Numbered from the stretch's first letter, positions 7,829-17,604 are shown. The stretch is DNA of 34,125 nt from Gracilibacillus halophilus YIM-C55.5 (GCF_000359605.1 NZ_APML01000027.1:1-34125), one strand, 5' to 3'. Made by a program: numbers and translations. The notes: a model not told the origin generated them from the letters alone.

Positions 7829-7856
7829 ATTCGACAAAAAAGACTTAAATTCCTTC
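7829..7856 (-). promoter_or_regulatory. Sigma-H-type promoter of the M23 peptidase
   Basis: On the minus strand GAAGGAATT, 12 bases, GTCGAAT, about 40 bases before the start codon of the peptidase. It is a full match to RnAGGAwWW-N12-RnnGAAT and contains the Spo0A-box sequence TGTCGAA. Confidence 0.62.
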
Positions 7857-7915
7857 TTTTAACTTAATTTTTTTTTATTTACATAAAAGGAATTTAATGT
7901 TTAATACCGAATGTA

Positions 7916-8381
7916 TTATCTCCACCCCAATTGTTCTGCAGTTATCTTCACAATCTCGTTTCGCCAACGACGCGCTTGGCGTTCACTTATACCTATTTTC
8001 ATTGCGATTAAATCACATGTATATTTTTGTTTGGACCAATACCTTAATTCCGTCATTTTTTGATAATCTTCCGGCAATGCATCATATACCTGTCCAATGA
8101 CATCAGTAATTTCAGTTAAATATTTTAATTGTTTATTAGTTGATAACCTTGTAACAATTTGACCTGTAGGATCTCCAGGTTGCCAAACAGAATTTGCTCC
8201 CTTTACAATATCAATATCCTTTGTATTGCTTGGCGTATTCACTGGATAGTATCCCAATCAACGTTAATTGCTTGGAGAGTAGATTTATTCTTGATACTTT
8301 ATCAATATCCGGTAAATTGTTTATTTGCTTTTGATACTTCTTAATCTCGTCTATGTATAAATCGATCTTCTTTTCATTCAT
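7916..8381 (-). pseudogene. ArpU/RinA-like phage late-gene regulator, frameshifted
   Basis: Starting at the ATG at 8381 the frame reads MNEKKIDLYIDEIKKYQKQI onward, then leaves the conserved frame near 8253-8255, where GGG stands instead of an expected GG. Removing one G joins it to YYPVNTPSNTKDIDIVKG and to a sigma-factor-like C-terminus: LPEDYQKMTELRYWSKQKYT, then IAMKIGISERQARRWRNEIV. That helix-turn-helix, ending in LGW, is typical of ArpU/RinA-type activators of phage late genes. The intact length would be about 155 residues. The ATG overlaps the stop of the resolvase fragment (ATGA). As written, a 113-codon fragment with a TTG start remains open. Confidence 0.72.
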
Positions 8382-8592
8382 CCGATCACCTTTTTAAGAA
8401 CCGCTTCTTGATACCTTGTTGGTGTATCTAGCCCATCTATGTATCTACCAATTTGGGCTAATACATAGGCATCTCTTACGTTGTCCGAATCATGCTCGTA
8501 TTTAAACTTCTTATACAGCGGTAGGATAAGATTATCTTTTGATGCATTCCCGTCACCAGTAATAAACTTTTTCAATGATCCTGGTGTTACCT
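8378..8592 (-). pseudogene. RuvC-type phage Holliday junction resolvase, 3' fragment
   Basis: The reading frame contains TPGSLKKFITGDGNASKDN, then DNVRDAYVLAQIGRYIDG, the C-terminal signature of phage RuvC-like crossover-junction endonucleases (S-LKKF-TG-GNA-K, and D-x-x-DAY-LA). Everything upstream of about 8590 on this strand belongs to an XRE regulator gene read in another frame, so the first two thirds of the resolvase are gone. The remaining frame can be opened from an ATG at 8698, but its first 35 codons are out-of-frame regulator sequence. A deletion therefore fused the two genes. Confidence 0.7.
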
Positions 8593-8792
8593 CTGTATGT
8601 CTGCTTCCCAAAATAAATCGTTTAAGGTACACCCGAATACAGTTGCCAACATCACCATTTCTGTTTGTGTAAAGGGTGTAATCCCCTTTTCCTTTCAATA
8701 GTAAGTTTGCTTAGAAATACATATTTCTCGGCAATATCAGCTTGTTTTATCCGATGTTCACGTCTAACAATGTAAAGTTTTGTGTTAGACAT
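8587..8792 (-). pseudogene. Broken XRE-family repressor/Cro-like gene
   Basis: The ATG at 8792 follows GGAGGGA. The frame begins MSNTKLYIVRREHRIKQADI and AEK. One base is then apparently missing near 8725-8730, probably an A from a run, and the next frame gives ICISKQTYY, a TGA, then KEKGITPF and TQTEMVMLATVFGCTLNDL, ending DLFWEADIQR at 8587. This is the usual small phage XRE regulator, about 68 residues with an HTH in residues 14-35. The frameshift and nonsense codon should inactivate it. Its stop lies at the junction with the resolvase fragment, so its 3' end is complete. Confidence 0.74.
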
Positions 8793-8821
8793 AAGACTCC
8801 CTCCACTAGCTGAATCTTTAT

Positions 8822-9766
8822 AATTTCGATGTAGAAGATGAAGAGAACATCACTTTTGGTAAAATTGCTGACATGTACCTGAATTGGTATAAGAAACGCA
8901 GAAAAGAATCATCTTACATGAAAATCGAGAGTGTTATTCGAATTCATTTAAAACCTCAATTTGAACATAAAAAAATCAAGGATATATTAAAACGTGACAT
9001 TGTTCGTTTTCATGATGATCTGCTGGATATTTTATCTATAGGCAGTGTTAAAAAAGTGCATACGGTATTATCAGCTGTTTTCAATTACGCAATTAAGCTT
9101 GAATACTTAAAATTGAATGTTGCGAGAGAAGTTGGAAATGTTGATATAAAAGAAAATAAACAAGTCCAGTTTTGGACAATTGAAGAGTTTAAGCAGTTTG
9201 TCCAAGTAATAAAAGAACCTATGTTCCAAACCTTTTTCATGGTTCTTTTCTATGGAGGATTACGAAAAGGTGAAGCACTAGCTTTAACCTGGAAGGATAT
9301 TAATTTTGAAAGTAATACAATTAATATTGATAAGACTGTTTATCATGGACGAGTGACATCACCGAAGAATGAATCGTCTATTCGAAAAATAAAAATGCCC
9401 CAACACACCATGAATCTATTAGGCGAATTGAAGCTAATGAATAAAAACAAACCTGATTATGTAGTTTTTGGTGAATTTTACGACCATATAGCACACACAA
9501 CAGTTGACCGTTATTTTTTTTATTACATTAAGGAGGCCGAAGTAAAACGAATCAGAATACACGATTTAAGACACTCTCATGCATCTTATCTAATAAATCA
9601 AGGCAATGACATTCAAATTGTTAGCAAACGTCTAGGACATGCTAATACATCCACGACATATGATATATACGCACATTTATATCCCAATAAAGAAGATGAA
9701 GCAATTGCAAAAATGGAAGATGATTTTAAGCCTGCTCAAGTCGTAAATATGAGTGATTTCAAGTGA
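8822..9766 (+). pseudogene. int: Tyrosine recombinase (phage integrase), 5'-truncated
   Basis: The open frame can start at an internal ATG (8873, 297 residues) and runs back in frame to about 8822. Here core-binding-domain sequence (FDVEDEENITFGKIADMYL) begins abruptly next to the upstream region of the XRE gene. The arm-binding N-terminal domain (usually 60-70 residues) and the natural start are missing. The catalytic domain is complete: Arg in GGLRKGEAL, HDLRHSHAS, LGHANTSTTYDIYAHL with the nucleophile Tyr. It reads toward the 3' end of ssrA, the usual arrangement for phages inserted in tmRNA genes. The catalytic half may still be made, but integration or excision should be impaired. Confidence 0.8.
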
Positions 9767-9768
9767 AA

Positions 9769-9789
9769 GTGTATCACAAAGTGTATCAC
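9769..9789 (+). repeat. Direct repeats GTGTATCAC between integrase and ssrA
   Basis: Two exact copies of GTGTATCAC at 9769-9777 and 9781-9789 (12-base period), directly after the integrase and about 40 bases from the ssrA end. Arm-type integrase sites often look like this; that role is inferred. Confidence 0.4.
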
Positions 9790-9828
9790 GATAATAAAAA
9801 AACCACCATATCAACGTTTATAGTTAAT

Positions 9829-9850
9829 TGGTGGAGACGGTGGGAGTCGA
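9829..9850. other. Presumed prophage attachment site at the 3' end of ssrA
   Basis: The tmRNA acceptor/T-arm end is adjacent to an integrase gene pointing at it, the classic ssrA-targeting arrangement. The core borders cannot be fixed because I find no second copy of this sequence in the window; the other attachment site is lost or lies to the left. Confidence 0.45.
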
Positions 9851-10191
9851 ACCCACGTCCAGAGATATCGCCTCTCAGGCTTCTACACGCTTAGTTGGTA
9901 TATTCGCGATTTCGCCAGCTCTTCTGCCTACCAACTGGCGTCCGAGTGGCTAGTCTGATTGATCTCTTCTGCCGATCCACAGACGGAGGATGACAGCGTA
10001 GCCCACTAATGAGTGAGACCCTTCAATCTACCACATGGGCGATGGTAGGAAGGATCCTTCAGCAGTGCTTATGCAGCTGCTAAAGCGTAATTGTTTTCTT
10101 TGCCAGTTATTATTGGCGTAACGGTTTACGAGTCGTAACCTCGACGTGCAGCCTGAGCTCGATCTATCCCTGTCGAATCCGTAACGTCCCC
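9829..10191 (-). ncRNA. ssrA: Transfer-messenger RNA (tmRNA)
   Basis: About 363 bases. The 5' end GGGGACGTTAC pairs with the 3' acceptor side GTCTCC-ACCA; the T-arm reads GGGTTCGACTCCC and CCA is encoded. The tag reading frame at 10069-10104 (minus strand) encodes GKENNYALAAA and TAA, so the full tag with the alanine from charged tmRNA is A-GKENNYALAAA, ending in the ALAAA degron. It releases ribosomes stalled on broken messages and marks the product for ClpXP and related proteases. SmpB, its essential partner, is encoded directly upstream. Confidence 0.97.
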
Positions 10192-10317
10192 ATGAAGAGA
10201 ATGCGTTAACGGAAAAGATAATCTTACTCATGTTTATATAAAATTGTGATATCTTCCGTAACGACAAGTATTATTATAACATAATCAATGCCATGTTCAA
10301 GACATTTGAACTGGTAA

Positions 10318-10785
10318 TTACTGCTGGAAACTTTCTTTGATGGCTCGATCCATATCACGTTTGGCTTGCTTTCGCTTCATGTCTTCTCGTTTATCATATT
10401 TCTTTTTCCCTTTTCCTAAACCGATTAAAAGTTTCGCAACACCATTTTTAATATACACTTTAAGTGGCACAAGCGAATAGCCAGCTTGCTGAATATCACC
10501 TACGAGCTTATCGATCTCTTTACGATGAAGCAATAATTTCCTTGCTCGCGTCGGCTCATGATTAAATTGGTTTCCTTGTTCATACGGAGAAATGTGCATG
10601 TTGTGCAAGTAAGCTTCTCCCTTACGAATCGTAGCGAAACTATCCTTTAAATTCACTCGCCCAGCTCGAATCGATTTAATTTCTGTTCCTTTTAAAACAA
10701 GGCCAGCTTCAAAGGTTTCTTCAATAAAAAAATCATGGTTTGCTTTTTTGTTCTGTGCAATTACTCGTCCTTTATTTCTTGCCAT
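10318..10785 (-). CDS. smpB: SsrA-binding protein SmpB
   Basis: 155 residues, the normal length. N-terminal [20 protein letters not shown], the signature [18 protein letters not shown], and the basic C-terminal tail [20 protein letters not shown] that enters the ribosomal mRNA channel. It binds the tRNA-like part of tmRNA and delivers it to stalled ribosomes. The gene lies between rnr and ssrA as in Bacillus. The start follows GAGGAGG. The 130 bases between smpB and ssrA presumably hold the ssrA promoter. Confidence 0.96.
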   Translation of the reverse strand: MARNKGRVIAQNKKANHDFFIEETFEAGLVLKGTEIKSIRAGRVNLKDSFATIRKGEAYLHNMHISPYEQGNQFNHEPTRARKLLLHRKEIDKLVGDIQQAGYSLVPLKVYIKNGVAKLLIGLGKGKKKYDKREDMKRKQAKRDMDRAIKESFQQ

Positions 10786-10873
10786 CCTCGGTTCCTCCTC
10801 ATGTCACGTAATCTTTATTGTAACAAAAAAAGAAAGCACGCGCTAATATCCTAACATTGGTTTATCCTGAAGA

Positions 10874-10911
10874 GGAAAAAGGAAAGTAAAGCATGCATTA
10901 CTTTCCTTTCT
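10874..10911 (-). terminator. Possible hairpin terminator after rnr
   Basis: GGAAAGTAA/TGCATGC/TTTACTTTCC forms a long stem overlapping the rnr stop codon, followed on the minus strand by TTTTTCC. It may reduce, not abolish, read-through into smpB. Confidence 0.55.
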
Positions 10912-13177
10912 TTTTATTACCGTTCTTTTTCTTTTTTCCCTTTGCTTTTTGGGCGTTTTTGGCCTTCTTTTTTAAGCCATGATTGTTCCGTTTCGCCTCG
11001 ATTACCTTATCGGTTTTGGCCTTTGATTTTTTCTTACTAGGCTTCATTCCGACGACTTCAAAGTCAACCGATCGCTCTTCCAAACTAACTTCTGCTACTT
11101 TCACTGTAATCGCATCGCCAACTTGAAATACATTGCCTGTTCGTTCGCCAATCATTGCATAAGCTTTTTCATCATAATGGTAATAATCATCCGTTAGATA
11201 ACTGACATGCACAAGACCTTCCACTGTATTTGGAAGTTCAACAAATAAGCCAAAATTCGTAACCGAACTGATAACCCCTTCAAATTCTTCACCAATTTTG
11301 TCTTGCATGAATTCAGCTTTCTTCAAGTCATCCACTTCACGTTCTGCATCAACCGCTGCCCGTTCCTTCATAGATGAATGCTTGGCGATTTCCGGTAGCT
11401 CATCGTTCCAATAGTTCCTCGTATTAGGATCTAAATGACCTTGAATCAAATACGTACGAATTAATCGATGAACAATTAGATCCGGATAACGGCGAATCGG
11501 TGAAGTGAAGTGAGTATAGAAATCCGTTGCAAGGCCAAAGTGACCAATACTTTGCGGGTCATATTTAGCCTGTTGCATCGAACGAAGCATCAGCTTAGAA
11601 ATAATCATTTCCTCATCTTTACCTTCAACTTCATCTAAGACTTTTTGTAATGCAGACGGATGAATGTCATTTGAAGTTCCTTTGACGACATAACCGAAAC
11701 GTGCGATAAATTCAAAAAAGTTTTGCAGTTTCCCTGGTTCTGGGTCTTCATGAATACGGTATATAAATGGTACATCCATCCAGTGGAAATGCTCAGCAAC
11801 CGTTTCGTTGGCACACAACATAAATTCTTCAATTAAACGCTCACCAACAGAACGCTCACGAATGACGACATCTTCTGCCTTTCCATTATGGTCTACAGCC
11901 ACTTGTGCTTCTTTAAAGTCAAAGTCAATAGCTCCACGACCGAACCGCTTTTTACGCAACATTTCGGCTAGATCACGCATATCTTCAAACATCGGCACTA
12001 AGGAATGATAACGCTGTTTGACTTCCTCGTCATCATCAACAAGGATTTGATTTACCGCTTGATAGGTCATCCGTTCCGTTGTATTAATCACTGCTTGAAA
12101 AATTTCGTGATTAACGACATCACCATTTCCGTTAACTTCCATTTCACAGCCTAACACGAGGCGGTCAACTTGTGGATTCAATGAACAAATGCCATTCGAT
12201 AAACGGTGTGGAATCATTGGGATCACGCGATCAACTAAATACACACTTGTTGCTCTTTCAAAAGCTTCTTTGTCAATCGGTGAATTTTCCTCAACATAAT
12301 AAGTGACATCTGCAATATAAACGCCTAATTTGTAGTTTCCATTCTCTAATTTTTTCACTGACACCGCGTCATCTAAATCTTTCGCATCCGCACCGTCAAT
12401 GGTTACAATCGTCTCATCTCGTAGATCTCTTCGGTTCTGCAATTCATTTTCCGAAATCTGTTCAGGTGTGTTTTCTGCTTGTTGCAATACCTCATCAGAG
12501 AAATCGATCGTAATGTTATTTTTGTAGATAATCGATAAAATGTCGATGCCTGGATCATTTTTATGACCAAGTATATCCAGCACACGACCTTCTGCACTCA
12601 TACGTCCTTCAGGATATTTGGTCATCTCTACAATAACTTTATGTCCATCGATGGCACCTTTTGACTCATCTTTTGGTACAAAAATATCATTTGGAATGCG
12701 CTTATCATCGGCAATAACAAAACCAAAGGCACCATTATCCTCATACGTTCCAATGACTTGATCCGTCGCTCGTTCGATGATTCGAACAACGACACCTTCT
12801 GGTTTTTTTGAATGGCTATCTTCATGCCGGTCAACACGAACAAATACTGTATCTCCATTCATTGCAGCGTTTAAATCTGCATGGTTGATATACACATCGT
12901 CCTCAGCCTCAGATTCTGGCAATAGAAAAGCAAATCCTTTTTGATGCATTTGAATTGTGCCGCGAATCAAGTTCATTTTTTCCGGTAATCCATAACGATT
13001 TTTTCTCGTTCTGATTAGTTCCCCTGATTCTTCTAATGCATTTAATGCTTTCACTAAATGTTTGAACGCTTCGGCATCTTTTACACCCAATTCCTCTTCT
13101 AATTCCTGAACAGATAATGGCTTTGTAGCATTTTCTTGAAAATAATCCACGATCGATTGTTGGAGTGATTCATCCAT
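10898..13177 (-). CDS. rnr: Ribonuclease R
   Basis: 759 residues, usual for RNase R. Order: an N-terminal winged-helix part (about 1-75), two cold-shock OB folds, and the RNB catalytic domain (about 240-580) with the aspartate cluster in [15 protein letters not shown]. An S1 domain follows (about 640-715: [20 protein letters not shown]) and then a very Lys-rich tail ending [12 protein letters not shown]. It is a processive 3'-5' exoribonuclease that can degrade structured RNA, takes part in rRNA and mRNA quality control, and degrades tmRNA-tagged messages. That fits its position next to smpB-ssrA. The start follows an AGAGGTGA ribosome site. Confidence 0.96.
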   Translation of the reverse strand: MDESLQQSIVDYFQENATKPLSVQELEEELGVKDAEAFKHLVKALNALEESGELIRTRKNRYGLPEKMNLIRGTIQMHQKGFAFLLPESEAEDDVYINHADLNAAMNGDTVFVRVDRHEDSHSKKPEGVVVRIIERATDQVIGTYEDNGAFGFVIADDKRIPNDIFVPKDESKGAIDGHKVIVEMTKYPEGRMSAEGRVLDILGHKNDPGIDILSIIYKNNITIDFSDEVLQQAENTPEQISENELQNRRDLRDETIVTIDGADAKDLDDAVSVKKLENGNYKLGVYIADVTYYVEENSPIDKEAFERATSVYLVDRVIPMIPHRLSNGICSLNPQVDRLVLGCEMEVNGNGDVVNHEIFQAVINTTERMTYQAVNQILVDDDEEVKQRYHSLVPMFEDMRDLAEMLRKKRFGRGAIDFDFKEAQVAVDHNGKAEDVVIRERSVGERLIEEFMLCANETVAEHFHWMDVPFIYRIHEDPEPGKLQNFFEFIARFGYVVKGTSNDIHPSALQKVLDEVEGKDEEMIISKLMLRSMQQAKYDPQSIGHFGLATDFYTHFTSPIRRYPDLIVHRLIRTYLIQGHLDPNTRNYWNDELPEIAKHSSMKERAAVDAEREVDDLKKAEFMQDKIGEEFEGVISSVTNFGLFVELPNTVEGLVHVSYLTDDYYHYDEKAYAMIGERTGNVFQVGDAITVKVAEVSLEERSVDFEVVGMKPSKKKSKAKTDKVIEAKRNNHGLKKKAKNAQKAKGKKKKNGNKKKGK

Positions 13178-13212
13178 TGGATCACCTCTTCTTTTTCATT
13201 TAGTATGGCAAA

Positions 13213-13953
13213 TTAAGTAACGTTTGATTCGAGAAATTGTTCAATGTCTTGATGCAACTGATCTTTCTCAGGACCAAATGTAATCGCATGACCAGATTTT
13301 TCATACCATTTCATCTCTTTTTCATCTGCTTCTACATTTTCATAAATGTAATTCGCACTTTCGACATTAATCATTTGATCTTGTGCGGCTTGTACGACAA
13401 AAGTAGGCGTATATAGCATATCTACATTATCTTTCACATCTTGAATCGTCTGTGCTAATTCTTGGAATAAAGTACGTGCATCATCAATTAAATGCTCAAC
13501 TTCTGATTCTACAGTCGCTTCATCTTTTTGCTCGAGTTGTTTATATTCCTTAGCAAAATGGCGGAATCCTTTCGTCAGTTGCTCTTCATTGTCGAAAAAC
13601 ATTGGAGAACACATCGTAACAGCTGCTTCTAACGGATAGTTGCAGGCAAGCTTTAATCCAAGAACTCCACCGAGTGATAATCCGACGACGGCAATTTTCT
13701 CATAACCTTTATCCCGTAATGACTGATACGCTTCTTGCACGTCTTCCCACCAGTCTTCAGCAGTAGCTTGTACTAATTCTTCTGGTGACTTTCCGTGACC
13801 ACGATAAATTGGTGCTAAACATGTATAACCTTTTCCGTTCAAATAACGCCCTAGCATTCTTACATCTGCTGAGTGACCTGTGAATCCGTGTAATAATAAT
13901 ACCGCACGTTCGTCTCCTTCAAACATAAATGGTTCTGGTTGTTTCACTTTCAT
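13213..13953 (-). CDS. est: Carboxylesterase (Est30/YvaK type)
   Basis: 246 residues with the alpha/beta-hydrolase fold. The oxyanion region is LLLHGFTGHSADVR, the nucleophile elbow GLSLGG (Ser93), and the acid and base are Asp192 (AAQDQMI) and His222 (SGHAITF). This matches the Geobacillus stearothermophilus Est30/Bacillus YvaK family, cytoplasmic esterases for short-chain esters. It sits between secG and rnr as in Bacillus, 35 bases from rnr, so they are likely cotranscribed. The physiological substrate is not known for the family. Confidence 0.93.
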   Translation of the reverse strand: MKVKQPEPFMFEGDERAVLLLHGFTGHSADVRMLGRYLNGKGYTCLAPIYRGHGKSPEELVQATAEDWWEDVQEAYQSLRDKGYEKIAVVGLSLGGVLGLKLACNYPLEAAVTMCSPMFFDNEEQLTKGFRHFAKEYKQLEQKDEATVESEVEHLIDDARTLFQELAQTIQDVKDNVDMLYTPTFVVQAAQDQMINVESANYIYENVEADEKEMKWYEKSGHAITFGPEKDQLHQDIEQFLESNVT

Positions 13954-14005
13954 TGTTCGTCCACTCCTTTATGTCGCATCACATGATATGTAATTACATA
14001 TAGTC

Positions 14006-14041
14006 TTAATAAAACATCCTTTGCGTTATGCAAAGGATGTT
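14006..14041 (-). terminator. Rho-independent terminator after secG
   Basis: On the minus strand ACATCCTTTGC and GCAAAGGATGT form an 11-bp stem with a 4-5-base loop, followed by TTTATT. It lies between secG and the esterase gene. Confidence 0.75.
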
Positions 14042-14069
14042 CCTGCTTTTCGTTATGTGTGTGTCTCGT

Positions 14070-14300
14070 TTATAGAAGATAAGCAATCGCAAACGTGAGC
14101 ACAAACAGTAATACACCTGTTACAATTGTACCCCGATGAAGAAACAAATCAAGTCCTCTTGCTTTTTGCTTACCAAATAGTTGCTCAGCACCACCAGAAA
14201 TCGCGCCAGAAAGTCCTGCACTCTTTCCAGATTGTAATAAAACAAAGGTAATGAGAACTATTGCATCAATAATTAATAACGTCATTGCAACCGACAACAT
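14070..14300 (-). CDS. secG: Preprotein translocase subunit SecG
   Basis: 76 residues with two membrane segments (about 3-22 and 56-75) joined by the conserved cytosolic loop [20 protein letters not shown], the SecG signature. It is an accessory subunit of the SecYEG channel that eases SecA-driven export. The gene precedes est and rnr, as in Bacillus. The ribosome site AGGAGGT lies upstream of the ATG. Confidence 0.96.
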   Translation of the reverse strand: MLSVAMTLLIIDAIVLITFVLLQSGKSAGLSGAISGGAEQLFGKQKARGLDLFLHRGTIVTGVLLFVLTFAIAYLL

Positions 14301-14447
14301 GTTGCAGACACCTCCTAGACGTACAAATACATAATATTAATGTAGCATAGAAAAGGTTTTAATAGCAAGCAAATTCTGTGATTGTCGATGGATTTCAATA
14401 AAACATGATATCATGAAGATAAACATAACGTTAAGGATGTGAGGTAT

Positions 14448-15404
14448 GTGGACATTCAAGAAACATGGATGACCATGTCAGATCAAGAACAAATTTTTCT
14501 TAAACAATGGTCCAGTCATCAAACGAAACCTAAAGCTATCATACTGTTGATTCACGGCATGACTGAACATATTGAACGTTATTATCACTTTGCCGAGCAT
14601 CTCATATCTCATGGGTTCGTCGTATATGGATATGATCAAAGAGGACATGGCAAAACAGCGAATGACCAACAGCTTACATTCGGTTACCTTGCTAACACCA
14701 AAGGATTTGAGCGTTTAACAAATGATGCGATTGAGGTGACGGATAACCTTCGCGAAAAACATCCTTCCCTTCCTGTTTTTGTGATCGCCCATAGTATGGG
14801 ATCATTTGTCGCTAGACATTATATGACGCATCCAGAAGCAGCGATGTTAAGTGGCGTGATTTTATTAGGGACCGGAATGCAACCAAAACCGTTACTTATC
14901 ATTGGCAAATGGCTAGCAAAAATGTTGGGGAAATGGAAAGGAAAAGCCACCCCGTCCCCTTTCATGAATCAATTAACATTTCTCGGCTACAATAAAAAGG
15001 TAGAAAACAACACTTCATTTGACTGGTTAACGCGCGATCAAGAAACGATTCAAGCATACATCGAAGACCCGCTATGTGGTTTCATCCCGACACATCAGTT
15101 TTTTTACGATTTATATAAAGGGTTACAGCTGATTCAACAAAAAGATCGAGCCAAACACATACCAAAGGATTTACCCATTTACTTTTTAAGCGGTGATGCT
15201 GATCCTGTTGGGCAATTGGGAAAGGGGATCAAAAAGACGTATCATTTCTATCAATCAGTCGGCCTTTCCAATCTTGACCTAACCATTTATCCAGAAGCAA
15301 GGCATGAGTTATTCAATGAATCAAATCGATTTGAAGTTTATCAACATGTTTTATCTTGGCTAGATAAGCAAATGATTTGTGCTCAAAAGACACATTCCGT
15401 ATAA
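14448..15404 (+). CDS. Alpha/beta hydrolase, lysophospholipase/monoacylglycerol lipase-like
   Basis: About 318 residues. LLIHGMTEHIERYYHFAEHL and VVYGYDQRGHGKTA mark the PldB-like hydrolase family. The nucleophile elbow reads A-H-S-M-G (IAHSMGSF) with Ala instead of the usual first Gly, the acid is probably in SGDADPVG, and the catalytic His is in EARHELFNE. No signal peptide is visible, so it should be cytosolic or membrane-peripheral. It would hydrolyse lysophospholipids or monoacylglycerols, by family. Start choice is uncertain: GTG 14439 is too near AAGGA, GTG 14448 has a spacing of 10, and ATG 14469 is possible. It is divergent from secG and upstream of ptsHI. Confidence 0.85.
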   Translation: MDIQETWMTMSDQEQIFLKQWSSHQTKPKAIILLIHGMTEHIERYYHFAEHLISHGFVVYGYDQRGHGKTANDQQLTFGYLANTKGFERLTNDAIEVTDNLREKHPSLPVFVIAHSMGSFVARHYMTHPEAAMLSGVILLGTGMQPKPLLIIGKWLAKMLGKWKGKATPSPFMNQLTFLGYNKKVENNTSFDWLTRDQETIQAYIEDPLCGFIPTHQFFYDLYKGLQLIQQKDRAKHIPKDLPIYFLSGDADPVGQLGKGIKKTYHFYQSVGLSNLDLTIYPEARHELFNESNRFEVYQHVLSWLDKQMICAQKTHSV

Positions 15405-15454
15405 TTGCCATGCTCGCTAGATGTGTCTTCTTGGTGAAAATTTTTCATTATTTC

Positions 15455-15484
15455 TTGAAATATCACCCGGAAAAAGAGTAAAAT
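15455..15484 (+). promoter_or_regulatory. Probable sigma-A promoter of ptsHI
   Basis: TTGAAA (15455-15460) and TAAAAT (15479-15484), spaced by 18 bases, lie 50 bases before the ptsH start. Confidence 0.45.
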
Positions 15485-15533
15485 TAAGGGGAAGCATGAC
15501 CTTATTTAAAATCATAATAGGAGGTTTTTTACT

Positions 15534-15803
15534 ATGGCAGTAGAAAAAACAGTGACAATCACAGACGAAACAGGAGTTCACGCTCGTCCAGCAACCGTAC
15601 TTGTGAACAAAGCAGGTAGTTTCACAGCGGAAATGACGTTAGAATACAATAGCAAGTCGATCAATTTAAAATCAATTATGGGTGTTATGTCTCTTGGAAT
15701 TCCTCAAGGAGCTGAAATCAAAATCACTGCTGACGGTTCAGATGAACAAGAAGCTATCGATGCCGTTTATGACGTCATTAAATCAGAAGGATTGGGAGAG
15801 TAA
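15534..15803 (+). CDS. ptsH: Phosphocarrier protein HPr
   Basis: 89 residues. His15 in TGVHARPAT accepts phosphate from enzyme I; Ser46 in [10 protein letters not shown] is the regulatory serine phosphorylated by HPr kinase in Gram-positives, giving the P-Ser-HPr corepressor of CcpA. It passes phosphate to sugar-specific EIIA domains in the cytosol. The ribosome site AGGAGG is strong. ptsI follows 5 bases later. The gene is placed beside the glycolytic operon rather than next to ptsG. Confidence 0.97.
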   Translation: MAVEKTVTITDETGVHARPATVLVNKAGSFTAEMTLEYNSKSINLKSIMGVMSLGIPQGAEIKITADGSDEQEAIDAVYDVIKSEGLGE

Positions 15804-15808
15804 GTTTC

Positions 15809-17523
15809 ATGAGCAAACTTAGCGGGATAGCTGCATCAAATGGAATAGCGATTGCAAAAGTATATACACTCGCTGTTCCAGACCTTTCTTTTGAGAAGAA
15901 GAAAGTTGAAGATACAACAAGCGAGATCGACCGCTTAACAAAAGCGTTAGAAGTTTCAACTGAGGAATTAGAAAAAATTAAATCACATGCGAAACAAACC
16001 TTAGGTGAAGAGCATGCTGAGATTTTTTCAGCTCATTTATTAGTACTTAGTGACCCTGAATTAATTGACCCGATAAAAGATAAAATTAAAAACGAACAAG
16101 TCAATGCTGAACATGCATTAGATGAAACGGCTCAAATGTTTATTCAAATGTTTGAGAGTATGGACAATGAATATATGCGTGAGCGCGCGGCGGATATTAA
16201 AGATGTCACTAAGCGTGTCATGGCTCACTTATTAAACGTATCATTTCCAAACCCTGCATTAATTGACGAAGAAGTGGTTGTTGTTGCTGAAGACTTAACT
16301 CCTTCGGATACTGCTCAATTAAACAAACAATTTGTACAAGGTTTCACCACGAACATTGGAGGAAGAACTTCACACTCTGCCATCATGCTCGGTCATTAGA
16401 AATTCCAGCCGTTGTCGGTACCAAAGATATTACCGAACAAGCTAGCGATGGCGATATCCTCATCGTTGATGGTATTGATGGTGAAGTCATTATCAATCCT
16501 ACTGATGATCAAATCGAAACCTATCAGCAAAAGCAAGAAGAATTTGAAAAGAAAAAACAAGAATGGGCAAAATTAAAGGACGAGCCTTCTGTAACCTCTG
16601 ATAACCATCAAGTCGAACTGGTTGCTAACATTGGTACGCCAGATGATATTGATGGTGTCATTCGCAACGGTGGTGAAGGTGTCGGACTTTATCGTACAGA
16701 GTTTTTATACATGGGGAAAAATGAACTTCCTACCGAAGAAGAGCAATTTGAAGCTTACAAATCGGTACTCGAACAAATGGAAGATCAACCTGTCGTTGTC
16801 CGAACGCTCGATATTGGGGGCGATAAAGAACTTCCATATCTCGATTTACCTGACGAAATGAACCCATTCTTAGGTTATCGTGCGATTCGCTTATGTCTTG
16901 AACGCGATGACATATTCCGTACTCAACTTCGAGCGTTATTGCGCGCTAGTGTTTATGGTAACTTGAAGATCATGTTCCCAATGATTGCTACCTTGGAAGA
17001 ATTCCGCCAAGCGAAGGCGATTTTAATAGAAGAAAAAGACAATTTAGCAAACGAAGGAATCGATGTATCTGACTCGATTGAAGTCGGTATTATGGTTGAG
17101 ATTCCTGCAACAGCAGTTATTGCAAAACAGTTTGCTAAAGAGGTTGACTTCTTCAGTATCGGAACCAATGATCTTATTCAATATACGTTAGCAGCTGACC
17201 GCATGAACGAACGTGTTAGCTATCTATATCAACCATATCATCCAGCTATCCTCAATCTCATTCATAATGTCATTGAGGCAGCACATGCAGAAGGTAAGTG
17301 GGCTGGTATGTGTGGTGAGATGGCTGGTGATTCCATCGCACTTCCGATTCTGTTAGGTCTTGGATTAGATGAGTTCAGTATGAGTGCGACTTCCATTCTG
17401 CCAGCACGTACACAATTGAGAGACTTATCGAAAGAAGAGATCACTTCTTATAAGAATCAGTTGCTTAATATGGATACGGCAGAAGAAGTTGAGCAATTCA
17501 TTCGCGAAAAAACAAACCAGTAA
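15809..17523 (+). pseudogene. ptsI: PTS enzyme I, interrupted by a single-base frameshift
   Basis: Joined, the frames give about 571 residues, the normal length of enzyme I (PEP-protein phosphotransferase). The first frame (196 codons) covers the HPr-binding domain and the active-site His in TSHSAIM, then ends ML-G-H-stop. Restoring one G after ATG at 16385-16387 gives [12 protein letters not shown] and continues in frame through the PEP-binding TIM barrel ([27 protein letters not shown]) to 17523. The lesion is one missing base in a GG pair. If real, PTS uptake would be lost, since the C-terminal half has no ribosome site of its own. Sequence error is the more likely cause. Confidence 0.93.
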
Positions 17524-17527
17524 TATT

Positions 17528-17568
17528 AAAAAGAGACTGTCAAAGCATATGCTAGACAGTCTCTTTTA
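17528..17568 (+). terminator. Rho-independent terminator of ptsHI
   Basis: AAAAGAGACTGTC and GACAGTCTCTTTT form a 13-bp perfect stem; the 3' arm ends in the T-run. It lies directly after ptsI. Confidence 0.85.
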
Positions 17569-17604
17569 ACATTTTGAACTTTTTTAATGGCTTCTAGGAA
17601 TCGA

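Noticed and set aside
10028-10267. Protein-coding frame across ssrA
   Set aside because: It is the tmRNA gene; only the short tag frame is translated.
11635-12858. Several frames within rnr
   Set aside because: All overlap the highly conserved rnr frame and show no ribosome site or protein-like pattern.
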